Of a DNA stretch of 64,000 bases, positions 22,587 to 33,704 are shown piece by piece. Both the position numbers and the translations under genes were made by a program. The number at the start of each line of letters is the position of its first letter. The stretch's first letter is position 1. The stretch covers positions 819,741,503 through 819,805,502 of the forward strand of contig CM062819.1 in assembly GCA_031772625.1 (NCBI GenBank). The letters are read 5' to 3'. Under the pieces are notes generated by a model. It was given only the letters and a program-made list of their open reading frames with translations. It made no database searches and had not been told where the DNA came from. The DNA comes from Pinus tabuliformis (lineage: Eukaryota > Streptophyta > Pinopsida > Pinales > Pinaceae).

Positions 22587-23639
22587 TGTTACACTAAAAA
22601 ATGTCACCTTGACTACTTACAGTTAGTATGGCTCAAATCAACAGTCATGCTACCCTCTTAGGCAAGTCTTATGCCTCTGTTATCCATCTCAAACTCAAAG
22701 AAGAGAGAAAGTCTTGTAAAAACTATGTTTATCTCTGGGGTCGCAGGTTCTCTCTAGCCTTACCTGCGGGGACGCTGACCATGTTCACAAAATCTGCGTC
22801 CATGGACGCTCTGTATGTTAAGGGACAGGTGCGTCCCTCTGTAAAAGGCAAAATGCGCGAGTTTTATCTTGAAAAAGTTACTTGTGGTTACTTCTAGAAC
22901 ATTCTAGAGGTCGGTTTGATGAAATGGATGCGCCTCCAGTTGGTTCATGTATCTCTATTAAGGGGGAACTTATCCCATCAATAAGGGAGCTATCCCACCC
23001 AAAGAGGGGGATGATCCCATTGATAGTGGACCTGAATAACCTCTTTACAGCACTATAAATAAAGACATTGAGCCAGAGGGAGAAGAGGTTGGAGCTATAC
23101 ATTTTCTTTGGGTAAATGCTGCAGGATTTAGGTCTTCCATTAGAACCTTTGTGAGGAGAGATTGTCTTTACATGATTCTACTTGGAAGTGGGTGAGCTTT
23201 GTCAAAGTAGAGGAAAACCCTTGATGGACCCTGGGAGGAACTTGCACAACACCAAGGCCAGGTTGTAAGAGTTTCTTTGTTTCGTTATTAATACAAACTG
23301 GTTTATTTTTCTCAATAGCTTGTGTTAATGAGTTATTTCATGTGTTCCTTGGTCTGCATGTTGAATATATGTTTTATTATATGAAATGCAAGTGCTTGGT
23401 AATTGTTTGATTGTTTGTGGTTGCAGGAATTGATGTGAAGGAGGAGCTCATCCGGATCGGCAAGGACGGACTACAACAACAGCGTTTTGGAATAAGGTAA
23501 GCCTAAACACTTGTAGTTTTCATGTTTTAAAAGGTATATTTAGAGAAAGATCACTCCATTTTGTCTTGTTTGTCGCTAGAGAGTTTAGACTCCTAGGGAG
23601 GTCAGCTGTGTCCGCACCCTTGACAAATTCCGTGTGACA
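22587..23639 (+). repeat. 3' LTR of the 9-kb element
   Basis: TGTTACAC...GTGTGACA, 1053 bp, nearly identical to 14604-15657. Confidence 0.93.
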
Positions 23640-24444
23640 GACCCCCGGCCCCTCCCCCACACCACGAAACTTCATGAACAGACCACCATAATTGCGGCGG
23701 GAGTTGGGTGGGTCGGCCCTTGGGGCACGGACCCAACCCACGTTAACAAACAAACCAATGGCCCATTACAAAAAATTACAGAGATGGAGCATGGAGGTAT
23801 GATGGGTGGGTCGCTGAAGGCGGGCCCGACCCAACCAACAACCATTTTTTATTAAAAAAGAATTTGTTATATGTAAAAGGAGGAGGCGGGGTTTGACCAC
23901 CCGACCTCCTCCATAATAAACGAATCCTTAACCAACTACGCCAACAACATTATTTAGAAGTCCGCCAACCATATTATACTTCAACGAAGTTTGTCAGTGT
24001 GCCTAGGCAGAGGAGGCAGTGCACACAGTTCGAGGCAGAATTTTGCAGGAGGACTGAATTTTCACTTTGTCAGAATTTGACAAATTTTATATGCTTTCAG
24101 CACTTCTCGATGCCATGAATGCAATGGCATTGTTCGTTTCTCCATCAGAGTTCTACATTTTTTATCCATTTTTCAGTATGGAGGTATAAAACTCCTTTTT
24201 TGTAATTGATGGTTGTACTCTTCTTTCTTATGCCACTTAATGAATGAAGGCCTCCCCATTGATCGAGCAGGGCTTGAAGACGTAATCCAAGTCAAACGAA
24301 CTCCATTATCAAGTCTTGTTATCTTCTTTCATGCTTTATGTGTTTCTCCTCTTCTCTCATGCACACATTAAGTTTTCTATGTTAAGCTACAATTTATGCA
24401 TGTAATTCTTTAACACATCTATAAGCAAAAGATTTTGGATCAAG

Positions 24445-24460
24445 TGGTATTGGAGTAGGT
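24445..24460 (+). other. Primer-binding site, unit C
   Basis: Same TGGTATTGGAGTAGGT, two bases after the unit C LTR end at 24442. Confidence 0.72.
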
Positions 24461-24573
24461 CTTTTTTTAGATGTGAATTGCATGTTTGTATGCTAACAAG
24501 AAACAAGCTCCAAAGATGAGGGAAACTAAAGTCTTTCGATCTCGAAGCGAGGCGTGCACATCGAAGGAGAAAC

Positions 24574-25513
24574 ATGGCAGATGAAGAGGCTCATCATGAA
24601 GAGGAGCGCAATTTCAGAAAAACCTTATATTCAATGGCAGATAATGTCAATCAGTTGCTTTCAAGGCTAGAGAAAGAAGAAGAGAGAAAACCAGAAGAAC
24701 AAGGTTTAGTGCATGGAAACGGTGGAGAAGAACCCCCTCCTTCTCCTTCCACGAGTGAAATTTCTTCTTCCTCTCATCACCATCATCATAAGAATTCAAG
24801 GGATGCATCTAAGAAACCTTTCTTTAAATTAGATGTAAAATTCGATCTTCCCATGTTTAATGATGAAAATAATGTAGAAAATCTTAATAACTGGATTAGG
24901 TAGATAGAAATCTACTGCAAGATTCAGCAAATTGATGAGGACAAGGCAAAGATTCAATTGGCCTCTCTTCGGCTGAGTAGCACCGCTCTCATTGGTGGGA
25001 GAGAAAATTGTGAAGCAATAAGAGTGTGGGTAGTCGTCTTTCCTCATGGCCTAGTTTCATTTCTGCATTAAAGGAACAATTCTATCCCTTGGGTTATAAA
25101 CAAAAAGCCTTAATGGATTGGAAATACTTAAGGCAGTGAAGAGGTCACGATGTTCAAAGCTTTACAAAGGAATTTAGAAAACAGGCACTTAATTTGGACA
25201 TTACACTTGACTCACCTGAAGTAGTAACTAAGTACATTGGATCATTACATAGTTACCTTAGACATTCATTATTATTGTTTGAACCAACTAATATTGACTC
25301 TGCCAGTGTGAAGGTAATCCATCTTGAGAACAGGGGAAAAAATTAAAGAGATGATCATTTCAAGAAACCACCTTTCAAACGTCCATATTGCAAACCTAAA
25401 GTGAAAGGAAAAGGAAAGGAGAAGAGGATGACATCAACCAAGAAAGATGAAGAAGAAATACCTTATTGCAATCATTGCAAAAAGGAAGGTCATGACGACG
25501 ATCATTGTTGGAA
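24574..25513 (+). pseudogene. Gag, unit C
   Basis: Starts at the MADEEA methionine. A 3-base deletion just upstream creates a stop in the longer N-terminal frame. It has the shared stops and a private one-base deletion near 24991 at the WWERK block. The CCHC knuckle is retained. Confidence 0.84.
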
Positions 25514-26922
25514 ACAATACCTAGAAAGAGACCAAAGAAGTATGGAGGAAAAGGCAAGCAGAAGACAGTAGCAAATGTGCAGCAAGACCTTAGATCCGAT
25601 TCGGGAGATGAAGCATTGATCATAGCAGCAGGAACAAAAGGTACTCTTACACCTCATGTTAATTTTGAATCACATGAAGGCACTACTTCAATAGATGAGT
25701 CTCTTCCTAGTGAACGAAAGAGAATTGAGCTATTTCATATTAGAGTTATCATAAATCATACAAAAGTGGAAACTCTATTTGATACCAGATCCCAAGCAAA
25801 CTTAATTTCAGAGTCCTTGGTAAAGAAGCTAGGCTTGGAAACCAAACCACATCCAAAACCTTACCCACTTGGATGGATACATAATAAAGAAAAACTGAAT
25901 GTAACTAAGCAGTGTAAGGTTAAATTTGTGATCACTTCTAAGTTAGTGGATGAGGTAAAACTTGATGTAATACCATTGGATATCTATGGCATGGTGTTAG
26001 GGAGTCCATATCTATATGATAGAAAAGAAATCTTCTTCCGTCATGGAAATAAATACCAAATCACAAAAGATGGGGTAGAATATATTGTAAGGGCTCACCA
26101 AACTAAAATAAATGCTAGCCTTGTAAGTGCAGGACAAATTAAGAGGTTGGTGAATTCTAGTAAGGGTTGCACGCTTATGGTTGTAAGGGGAAAAGATGTA
26201 GAATTATCTGATGCTTTCTAGGGTTGTGATCAAGTGCATAAAAAGGAATTATGTGAATTAATTTCTAACTATGATGATATGTTTTAGGAACCAAAGGGAT
26301 TACCTATGAAGAGGGAAATCCAACATGAGATCCATTTACAACATGACGCTCCTTTACCAAATATTGGCATGTACAGGATGTTGATCATTGAGATGGAGGA
26401 GATCAAAAAGCAGGTGCAGGAACTATTGAACCAAGGGGTCATCAGACCAAGCACTTCTCCATGTGGCTCACCGATTGTCTTAGTGCCGAAGAAATATGGC
26501 ACATGGAGGATGTGCGTGGATTATCGAGCACTAAACAAAATCACGGTGAAAAATCGTTACCCTCTTCCTCGCATTGATGACTTATTAGATCAGTTAAAGA
26601 ATGTTATCTATTTCACCAAATTGGATTTGCGTAGTGGTTATCACCAGGTCCAAATTGCAGAGCAGGATGTGTGGAAAACCGCCTTCAAGACCAAATAGAG
26701 GTTATTCAAATGGATGGTGATGCCATTCGGACTTTACAATGCTCCAACCATTTTCATGAGGGTCGTGAATGATCTCTTTAGGCCTCTCATTGATGAATTA
26801 GTTCTTTTCTATCTAGATGATATTCTTATCTTTAGTAAAAGTCGGAATGAACATGTATGTCATGTGAAGAAAGTGCTTAATGTATTGAAAAACAAAAAAC
26901 TCTATGTAAAATTGTCAAAGTG
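25514..26922 (+). pseudogene. Protease and partial reverse transcriptase, unit C
   Basis: As unit B, but the protease active site reads D-T-R-S-Q, so the conserved Gly after the catalytic Asp-Thr is lost. RT keeps YLDDILIF and is truncated at 26922. Confidence 0.86.
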
Positions 26923-29029
26923 TGATGTAATTTCACGTATATTGATGGATCATGATGTAAATATGTCAAATTCTCACTTGGTAAGGTAGATTCATCAGTT
27001 TAGAGGTTGTTTGAAACTGAATGAATCAGTTCCCTTGTTTTTAGAGGCATGCTGTTAGGTTGCCTAGTTTCTAGTTCTCAGTTTAGAATGAGTTGGATCA
27101 GCTCCTGAACTCATGAGCTCGACCCCTAGAGGCTAGGATGAGTTGTTGTTTGCCTATATCTTATGTTTTTTCAGTCATTAGCATGGTTGGACACTTGGGA
27201 TTACTTGGCACTCCATTGTACATCTGATTTTTGCATTTTTGGCAAAGGAAAGACCAGGGTTTTGCAGCACTTGTTGGGATCCTTGTGGCTCTGTGTTTTG
27301 ATGGTTTTTTTCTTCATGCAATTGTAAGTTCCTTAATGTTTCATGTATGCCATTTCCCTTCTCTTTGCTTCTGAAATTAAACAAATGAGTGACAAAAGGT
27401 AGAATGCATTAGCTCGCTGTGCTATGCCTGTTAGTTTGTTTAATTTTCAATGTTTTCTTTAGTTTGAAGAGGATTCTTGGTACCCTCTTGCCCTCTTCAG
27501 CTCCTTAGCGGTCTTTTCTATCCATTCATTTAATCTAAAGCATCAAAACTACTGCCTACCTTGCCCCAACCGGAACTCTGTAAGAATTTGGCCTCATCCC
27601 CGGACCCAAATTTGCCTTTCCCTTGATTCCAACAAAACTCCCAAAAAATCAAATCAAATCCTTGCACTTCATACCTATCCTAAAATTAGTTTGTATTTCA
27701 GTCATCTCAAGCCCCATCGATTATCTTTTGCTGATATTGACCCAGAGAGAGCCCTCTCTTGTCCTTGTAGGGCTAGCTATGAGGCTGAGCATGGTTTGAT
27801 GTGGACCTAGAATCTTACCTTTTCAGCCTGAGGTAAATCTAGGCTCTAACACGATGAACTTTACATCATATCGAAGTGCTCATCTCCTTGATTCCAACGG
27901 TGTGAATGACACTCCAATCCGAGTCCTAATGAAGGAGATAGATGCAGTCAAAGTTGGGTTGACTTTTGATGACTGGGCAAGATTAATGAAGTTGCAATTT
28001 GGACTTTTTTTGGCGGACAGAATCCGGCCAACTCTAGCCAGATTCTGGGCAAAATTGTTGCCTCGTTAAAAAGACTGCTTCAGTCTGAAACCAAATTTTC
28101 AAAAATGCGCAAGTTGTTTTATTTAAACAAAAAAAAATATTAAAAAAAGGGGGTGGTGGGCCACCAAACCCACCACCTAAACCAAACACATAACAATATA
28201 TTTGTTAATGGAGGGGTTGGCCATGACCCCCGGCCCCTCCCCCACACCACGAAACTTCATGAAAAGACCACCATAATTGCGGCGGGAGTTGGGTGGGTCG
28301 GCCCTTGGGGCACGGACCCAACCCACGTTAACAAACAAACCAATGGCCCATTACAAAAAATTACAGAGATGGAGCATGGAGGTATGATGGGTGGGTCGCT
28401 CAAGGCGGGCCCGACCCAACCAACAACCATGTTTTATTAAAAAAGAATTTGTTATATGTAAAAGGAGGAGGCGGGGTTTGACCACCCGACCTCCTCCATA
28501 ACAAACGAATCCTTAACCAACTACGCCAAAAAAATTATTTAGAAGTCCGCCAACCATATTATACTTCAACGAAGTTTGTCAGGGTGCCTAGGCAGAGGAG
28601 GCAGTGCACACAGTTCGAGGCAGAATTTTGCAGGAGGACTGAATTTTCACTTTGTCAGAATTTGACAAATTTTATATGCTTTCAGCACTTCTCGATGCCA
28701 CGAATGCAATGGCATTGTTCGTTTCTCCATCAGAGTTCTACATTTTTTAGCCATTTTTCAGTATGGAGGTATAAAACTCCTTTTTTGTAACTGATGGTTG
28801 TACTCTTCTTTCTTATGCCACTTAATGAATGAAGGCCTCCCCATTGATCGAGCAGGGCTTGAAGGCGTAATCCAAGTCAAACAAACTCCATTATCAAGTC
28901 TTGTTGTCTTCTTTCATGCTTTATGTGTTTCTCCTCTTCTCTCATGCGCACATTAAGTTTTCTATGTTAAGCTACAATTTATGCATGTAATTCTTTAACA
29001 CATCTATAAGCAAAAGATTTTGGATCAAG

Positions 29030-29045
29030 TGGTATTGGAGTAGGT
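29030..29045 (+). other. Primer-binding site, unit D
   Basis: Same TGGTATTGGAGTAGGT, two bases after the unit D LTR end at 29027. Confidence 0.72.
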
Positions 29046-29158
29046 CTTTTTTTAGATGTGAATTGCATGTTTGTATGCTAACAAGAAACAAGCTCCAAAG
29101 ATGAGGGAAACTAAAGTCTTTCGATCTCGAAGCGAGGCGTGCACATCGAAGGAGAAAC

Positions 29159-30099
29159 ATGGCAGATGAAGAGGCTTGTCATGAAGAGGAGCGCAATTTC
29201 AGAAAAACCTTATATTCAATGGCAGATAATGTCAATCAGTTGCTTTCAAGGCTAGAGAAAGAAGAAGAGAGAAAACCAGAAGAACAAGGTTTAGTGCATG
29301 GAAATGGTGGAGAAGAACACCCTCCTTCTCCTTCCACGAGTGAAATTTCTTCTTCCTCTCATCACCATCATCATAGGAATTCAAGGGATGCATCTAAGAA
29401 ACCTTTCTTTAAATTAGATGTAAAATTCGATCTTCCCATGTTTAATGATGAAAATAATGTAGAAAATCTTAATAACTGGATTAGGTAGATAGAAATCTAC
29501 TGCAAGATTCAACAAATCGATGAGGACAAGGCAAAGATTCAACTGGCCTCTCTTCGGCTGAGTAGCATCGCTCTCATTTGGTGGGAGAGAAAATTGTGAA
29601 GCAATAAGAGTGTGGGTAGTCGTCTTTCCTCATGGCCTAGTTTCATTTCTGCATTAAAGGAACAATTCTATCCCTTGGGTTATAAACAAAAAGCCTTAAT
29701 GGATTGGAAATACTTAAGGCAAGGAAGAGGTCGCGATGTTCAAAGCTTTACAAAGGAATTTAGAAAACAGGCACTTGATTTGGACATTGCACTTGACTCA
29801 CCTGAAGTAGTAACTAAGTACATTGGCTCATTACATAGTTACCTTAGACATTCATTATTATTGTTTGAACCAACTAATATTGACTCCGCCAGTGTGAAGG
29901 TAATCCATCTTGAGAACAGGGGAAAAAATTAAAGAGATGATCTTTTCAAGAAACCACCTTTCAAACGTCCATATTGCAAGCCTGAAGTGAAAGGAAAAGG
30001 AAAGGAGAAGAGGATGACATCAACCAAGAAAGATGAAGAAGAAATACCTTATTGCAATCATTGCAAAAAGGAAGGTCATGACGACGATCATTGTTGGAA
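29159..30099 (+). pseudogene. Gag, unit D
   Basis: Same architecture and shared stops as the other units. The capsid frame after WWERKL is open for 106 codons, and the CCHC knuckle lies near 30053-30094. Confidence 0.85.
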
Positions 30100-31660
30100 A
30101 CAATACCTAGAAAGAGACCAAAGAAGTATGGAGGAAAAGGCAAGCAGAAGACAGTAGAAAATGTGCAACAAGACCTTAGATCCGATTCGGGAGATGAAGC
30201 ATTGATCACAGCAACAGGAACAAAAGCTACTCTTACACCTCATGTTAATTTTGAATCACATGAAGGCACTACTTCAATAGATGAGTCTCTTCCTAGTGAA
30301 CGAAAGAGAATTGAGCTATTTCATATTAGAGTTATCATAAATCATACAAAAGTGGAAACTCTATTTGATACCGGATCCCAAGCAAACTTAATTTCAGAGT
30401 CCTTGGTAAAGAAGCTAGGCTTGGAAACCAAACCACATCCAAAACCTTACCCACTTGGATGGATACATAATAAAGCAAAACTGAATGTAACTAAGCAGTG
30501 TAAGGTTAAATTTGTGATCACTTCTAAGTTAGTGGATGAGGTAAAACTTGATGTAATACCATTGGATATCTATGGCATGGTGTTAGGGAGTCCATATCTA
30601 TATGATAGAAAATAAATCTTCTTCCGTCATGGAAATAAATACCAAATCACAAAAGATGGGGTAGAATATATTGTAAGGGCTCACCAAACTAAAATAAATG
30701 CTAGCCTTGTAAGTGCAGGACAAATTAAGAGGTTGGTGAATTCTAGTAAGGTTTGCATGCTTATGGTTGTAAGGGGAAAAGATGTAGAATTATCTGATGC
30801 TTTCTAGGGTTGTGATCAAGTGCATAAAAAGGAATTATGTGAATTAATTTCTAACTATGATGAGATGTTTTAGGAACCAAAGGGATTACCTATGAAGAGG
30901 GAAATCCAACATGAGATCCATTTACAGCATGACGCTCCTTTACCAAATATTGGTATGTACAGGATGTTGATCATTGAGATTGAGGAGATCAAAAAGCAGG
31001 TGCAGGAACTATTGAACCAAGGGGTCATCAGACCAAGCACTTCTCCATGTGGCTTACCGATTGTCTTAGTGCCAAAGAAATATGGCACATGGAGGATGTG
31101 CGTGGATTATCGAGCACTAAACAAAATCACGGTGAAAAATCGTTACCCTCTTCCCCACATTGATGACTTATTAGATCAATTAAAGAATGTTATCTATTTC
31201 ACCAAATTGGATTTGCGTAGTGGTTATCACCAGGTCCAAATTGCAGAGCAGGATGTGTGGAAAACCGCCTTCAAGACCAAATAGAGGTTATTCAAATGGA
31301 TGGTGATGCCATTTCGACTTTACAATGCTCCAACCATTTTCATGAGGGTCGTGAATGATCTCTTTAGGCCTCTCATTGATGAATTTGTTCTTTTCTATCT
31401 AGATGATATTCTTATCTTTAGTAAAAGTCGGAATGAACATGTATGTCATGTGAAGAAAGTGCTTAATGTATTGAAAAACAAAAAACTCTATGTAAAATTG
31501 TCAAAGTGTGAGTTTGGGAAAACCTCTTTGGTTTACCTAGGTCATATTGTTGGTCATGGTCAGCTAAAAATTGATCCTTCTAAAGTTGAAGCAATTGTAA
31601 ATTGGCCTAAGCCTACTAGTGTAACCGAGGTTCACAACTTTTTGGGTGTAGTACATTATT
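30100..31660 (+). pseudogene. Protease and complete reverse transcriptase, unit D
   Basis: This is the only copy in which RT continues past the tandem breakpoint. After KLSKC it runs into FGKTSLVYLGHIVGHGQ and the connection region to NFLGVVHY, ending in a TAG where related elements have Trp. A stop interrupts protease at 30613. Stops after SDAF (30805), before EPKGL and before RLFK are shared with the other units. YLDDILIF is intact. The unbroken continuation across 31509 shows which junction is original. Confidence 0.88.
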
Positions 31661-32200
31661 AGTGGAGATTTATTGCCAATTTCTCTATTATTGCAACACC
31701 TTTACATGCATTGACAAGTGTAAAGCAAGTCTTTCAATGGGGAGGAAAGTAGCAAAAGTCCTTCGAAACATTGAAAGAAAAGATCAGCACCACACCAGTC
31801 TTGACCTTACTAGATCTCCAACAGCCATTTGAGATCGAGACAGATGCCAATGGATATGCCATGGGAGCTGTACTAATGCAAAAAAAGAAGTCGATATGTT
31901 ACCAATCAGGGAAGTTCTCTCAGGCTGTGATAAACTATCCCACTTATGACAAAGAGTTATATGCCTTGGTCCAGAGTGTGAAAAGGTGGAAACACTACTT
32001 GATCGACAAGGAGACCATCATCCATAAGGATCATCAGCCCTTGCAGTATCTTCAGTCACAAACCAAGCTGCAGCAATCTCGTCATTTTAGGTGGATGGGT
32101 TTTCTGTAGTAGTTTCATCTGGTAATAAAGTATAAGAAGGGCACTAGCAACAAAGTGGCTGATATGCTATCTCGCCCTCCATTTTCTACTTCTATTATTT
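31661..32200 (+). pseudogene. RNase H domain of the chromovirus
   Basis: This domain removes the RNA strand during reverse transcription. The text FEIETDANGYAMGAVLMQ carries the first catalytic Asp. YPTYDKELYALV carries the conserved Glu, and a TIIHKDHQPLQYL-type block the third acidic residue. It ends near NKVADMLSRPPF. Stops occur at 31750 (K then TAG, QKSFET follows) and as TAG TAG before FHLVIKY, again at Gln positions. It lies between RT and integrase, which is gypsy order. Confidence 0.87.
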
Positions 32201-33663
32201 TGCATAATGCTTCATTATCTTTTGAAAGTTATGTTGAACAATATGCTAACGATGATGACTTTAAGGAGATTTATGCAAAACTAACCCATGGTTCAGAGGT
32301 GGAAAACTATCACTTGCAAGGGAAACTGTTGTATCACCTTGGCAAATTGTGCATACACACAAGAGAAAGGGTACATGTAATCTGAGAGGCCCACACCTCC
32401 CTTGTGTCTGGTCATTTTGGTATTGAAAAAAATTTGCGTCATGTACAAAGATTTTGTTTTTGGCCTCATATGAAGAACATTGTGACTCGTTATGTAAAGG
32501 GTTGTGTGATGTGTTCTGTTTCAAAGCCCTCTAATAGAAAACTCGGGCTCTACACACCACTCCCTATTCCGAGTCGTCCATGGGAAAGTGTGTCGATGGA
32601 TTTTGTAGGAGGTTTTCCTTTGTCTAGAAAAAGTCACAACTATTTGTATGTCGTCGTTGACCATTTTAGTAAGATGTGTATTGTATGCCTTGTAAAAAGC
32701 AGATCACTGCAGAGCAGATTGCTCATCTTTTCTTTCAGCATGTTTGGGTCCATTTTGGGTTTCCCACATCGATTGTGTCAGATCGAGACTCTCACTTTCT
32801 TGGAGAGTTTTGGACCAGCTTGGGAAGATGATGGACACCAAGTTGAAAAGAAGCACGACATTCCATCCACAAATGGACGGATAAATAGAGGTTGTCAACC
32901 ACACCATGGTACACTTGTTGCAAGGATATTGTGGAAAACATCCTAATTTGTGGGATGAGCATCTTCCATATGTGTGGCATTCCTACAACCAAGCAGTGCA
33001 CTCATTTACACATCATTCACCATTTGAGACAAGTTTTGGCTACCTGCCAAAAGACCCTTTTGATATGGTCTTTGGAAGGGAAGATGACTCCAGTGGATGT
33101 GATGACAGGGACAAAGCGCAACAGTTCATTCAACGGATCCAGTTGATTCACCAAGAAGTACAGGAGCAGTTGGAGAAAAGTCAAGGTTGGTACAAGGTTC
33201 GACATGACAAACATCGAGTCATCCATCAATTTCAAGTGGGCGACAAAGTGTGGTTCCATATCAACAAGGACAAGATGAAGGGAGAAGGGAAGAAGTTGTG
33301 ACCGATCCAGTATGGTCCATTCACCATTTTGGAGAAGATTAGAAACAATGGCTTCTGTCTTGGTTTGTTGATATATATATGCAAATGTACTCTGTAGTGA
33401 ATGTGGAGAACTTAAAGCTGTATGAGCCACCATTGGTTATGGACACCAAGGAGGTGGGCACAGTTCCTACAGTTGATGACTTTGCACCAGAGTATCTCGA
33501 TGAGTTACCTGAAGACATCATCCTCGACAGAAGAACCAGGACTTCACGATGGGGAGATGTGGAATACCTTCGAGTTGGTTTCAAGGTGATGCACCTTAGC
33601 AAGGAAAAATGGCTGGGAAAAGAAAGAGTGAGGGAACAATTCCCTCACTTGCCAATTGACTGA
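32201..33663 (+). pseudogene. Integrase with C-terminal chromodomain-like segment
   Basis: The N-terminal zinc-binding domain (H near GHFG, C-x2-C in GCVMCSVSK) is followed by the catalytic core. The first Asp is in SMDFVGG. The second is recoverable in another frame as SDRD near 32780. The Glu region lies near 32890. The later frame has FGYLPKDPFDMVFG, then QVGDKVWFHI, and after a frameshift at a short AT run near 33375 continues VNVENLKLYEPP. The C-terminus (LPEDIILDRRTRTSR, then EYLRVGF...KW) resembles a chromodomain. The frame ends with TGA at 33661. Stops at about 32382 and 33299 fit CGA-to-TGA changes. Confidence 0.85.
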
Positions 33664-33693
33664 TAAAGCTTTTGGCGGTCCAAAAGCTCCTCA

Positions 33694-33703
33694 ATGGGGA
33701 GGA
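33694..33703 (+). other. Polypurine tract of the chromovirus
   Basis: ATGGGGAGGA followed by one T lies directly before the 3' LTR start at 33705, which is the normal position of the plus-strand primer. Confidence 0.75.
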
Positions 33704-33704
33704 T

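Larger units (their letters stand above)
14604..23639 (+). mobile_element. Non-autonomous Tat/Ogre-like LTR retrotransposon, 9.04 kb
   Basis: Runs from TGTTACAC to GTGTGACA and is flanked by GACCC at 14599-14603 and 23640-23644. It has a 1054-bp 5' LTR, a TGGCGACTCC primer-binding site, a long leader, a short gag/protease frame, a large repeat-rich 3' region, a polypurine tract and a 1053-bp 3' LTR. No capsid, RT, RNase H or integrase is visible, so it would depend on another element. The LTRs differ at at least nine bases in their first 300, making it the youngest clear insertion here. It is present only in tandem unit C and therefore arrived after the quadruplication. Confidence 0.92.
13299..26922 (+). 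repeat. Tandem unit C, split by the 9-kb Tat-like element
   Basis: Its parts are 13299-14603 and 23645-26922. The insertion tail ends at 14227 and the LTR rear runs 14228-14603, then 23645-24442. A private one-base deletion near 24991 (CATTGGTGGG) shifts gag, and the protease active site reads D-T-R instead of D-T-G. It shares a 3-base deletion near 24517 with unit D. Confidence 0.92.
4131..31508 (+). repeat. Four-copy head-to-tail array of a 4.58-kb retroelement segment
   Basis: The sequence TGATGTAATTTCATGT occurs at 4131, 8709, 13299 and 26923. The spacings are 4578, 4590 and, after removing the 9041-bp nested insertion, 4583. The last unit returns to normal RT sequence at 31509, 4586 bases on. 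At each internal junction the RT text AAAGTG continues into TGATGTAATT. At the array end the same RT text continues normally as TGAGTTTGG, so TGA is a 3-bp microhomology at the breakpoint. Each unit holds the tail of the 3.67-kb insertion, the rear of the LTR with a TATA-like box, the primer-binding site, gag, protease and RT up to just past YLDD. Confidence 0.93.
26923..31508 (+). repeat. Tandem unit D
   Basis: The insertion tail is 26923-27851, the LTR rear 27852-29027, then gag, protease and RT. This copy runs on into the rest of pol. A private stop (TAA) interrupts the protease at 30613-30615. Confidence 0.92.

Noticed and set aside
4131-31508. Four independent retrotransposon insertions in tandem
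   Set aside because: Boundaries are not at LTR ends, no target duplications separate the units, and six stop codons are shared by all copies.
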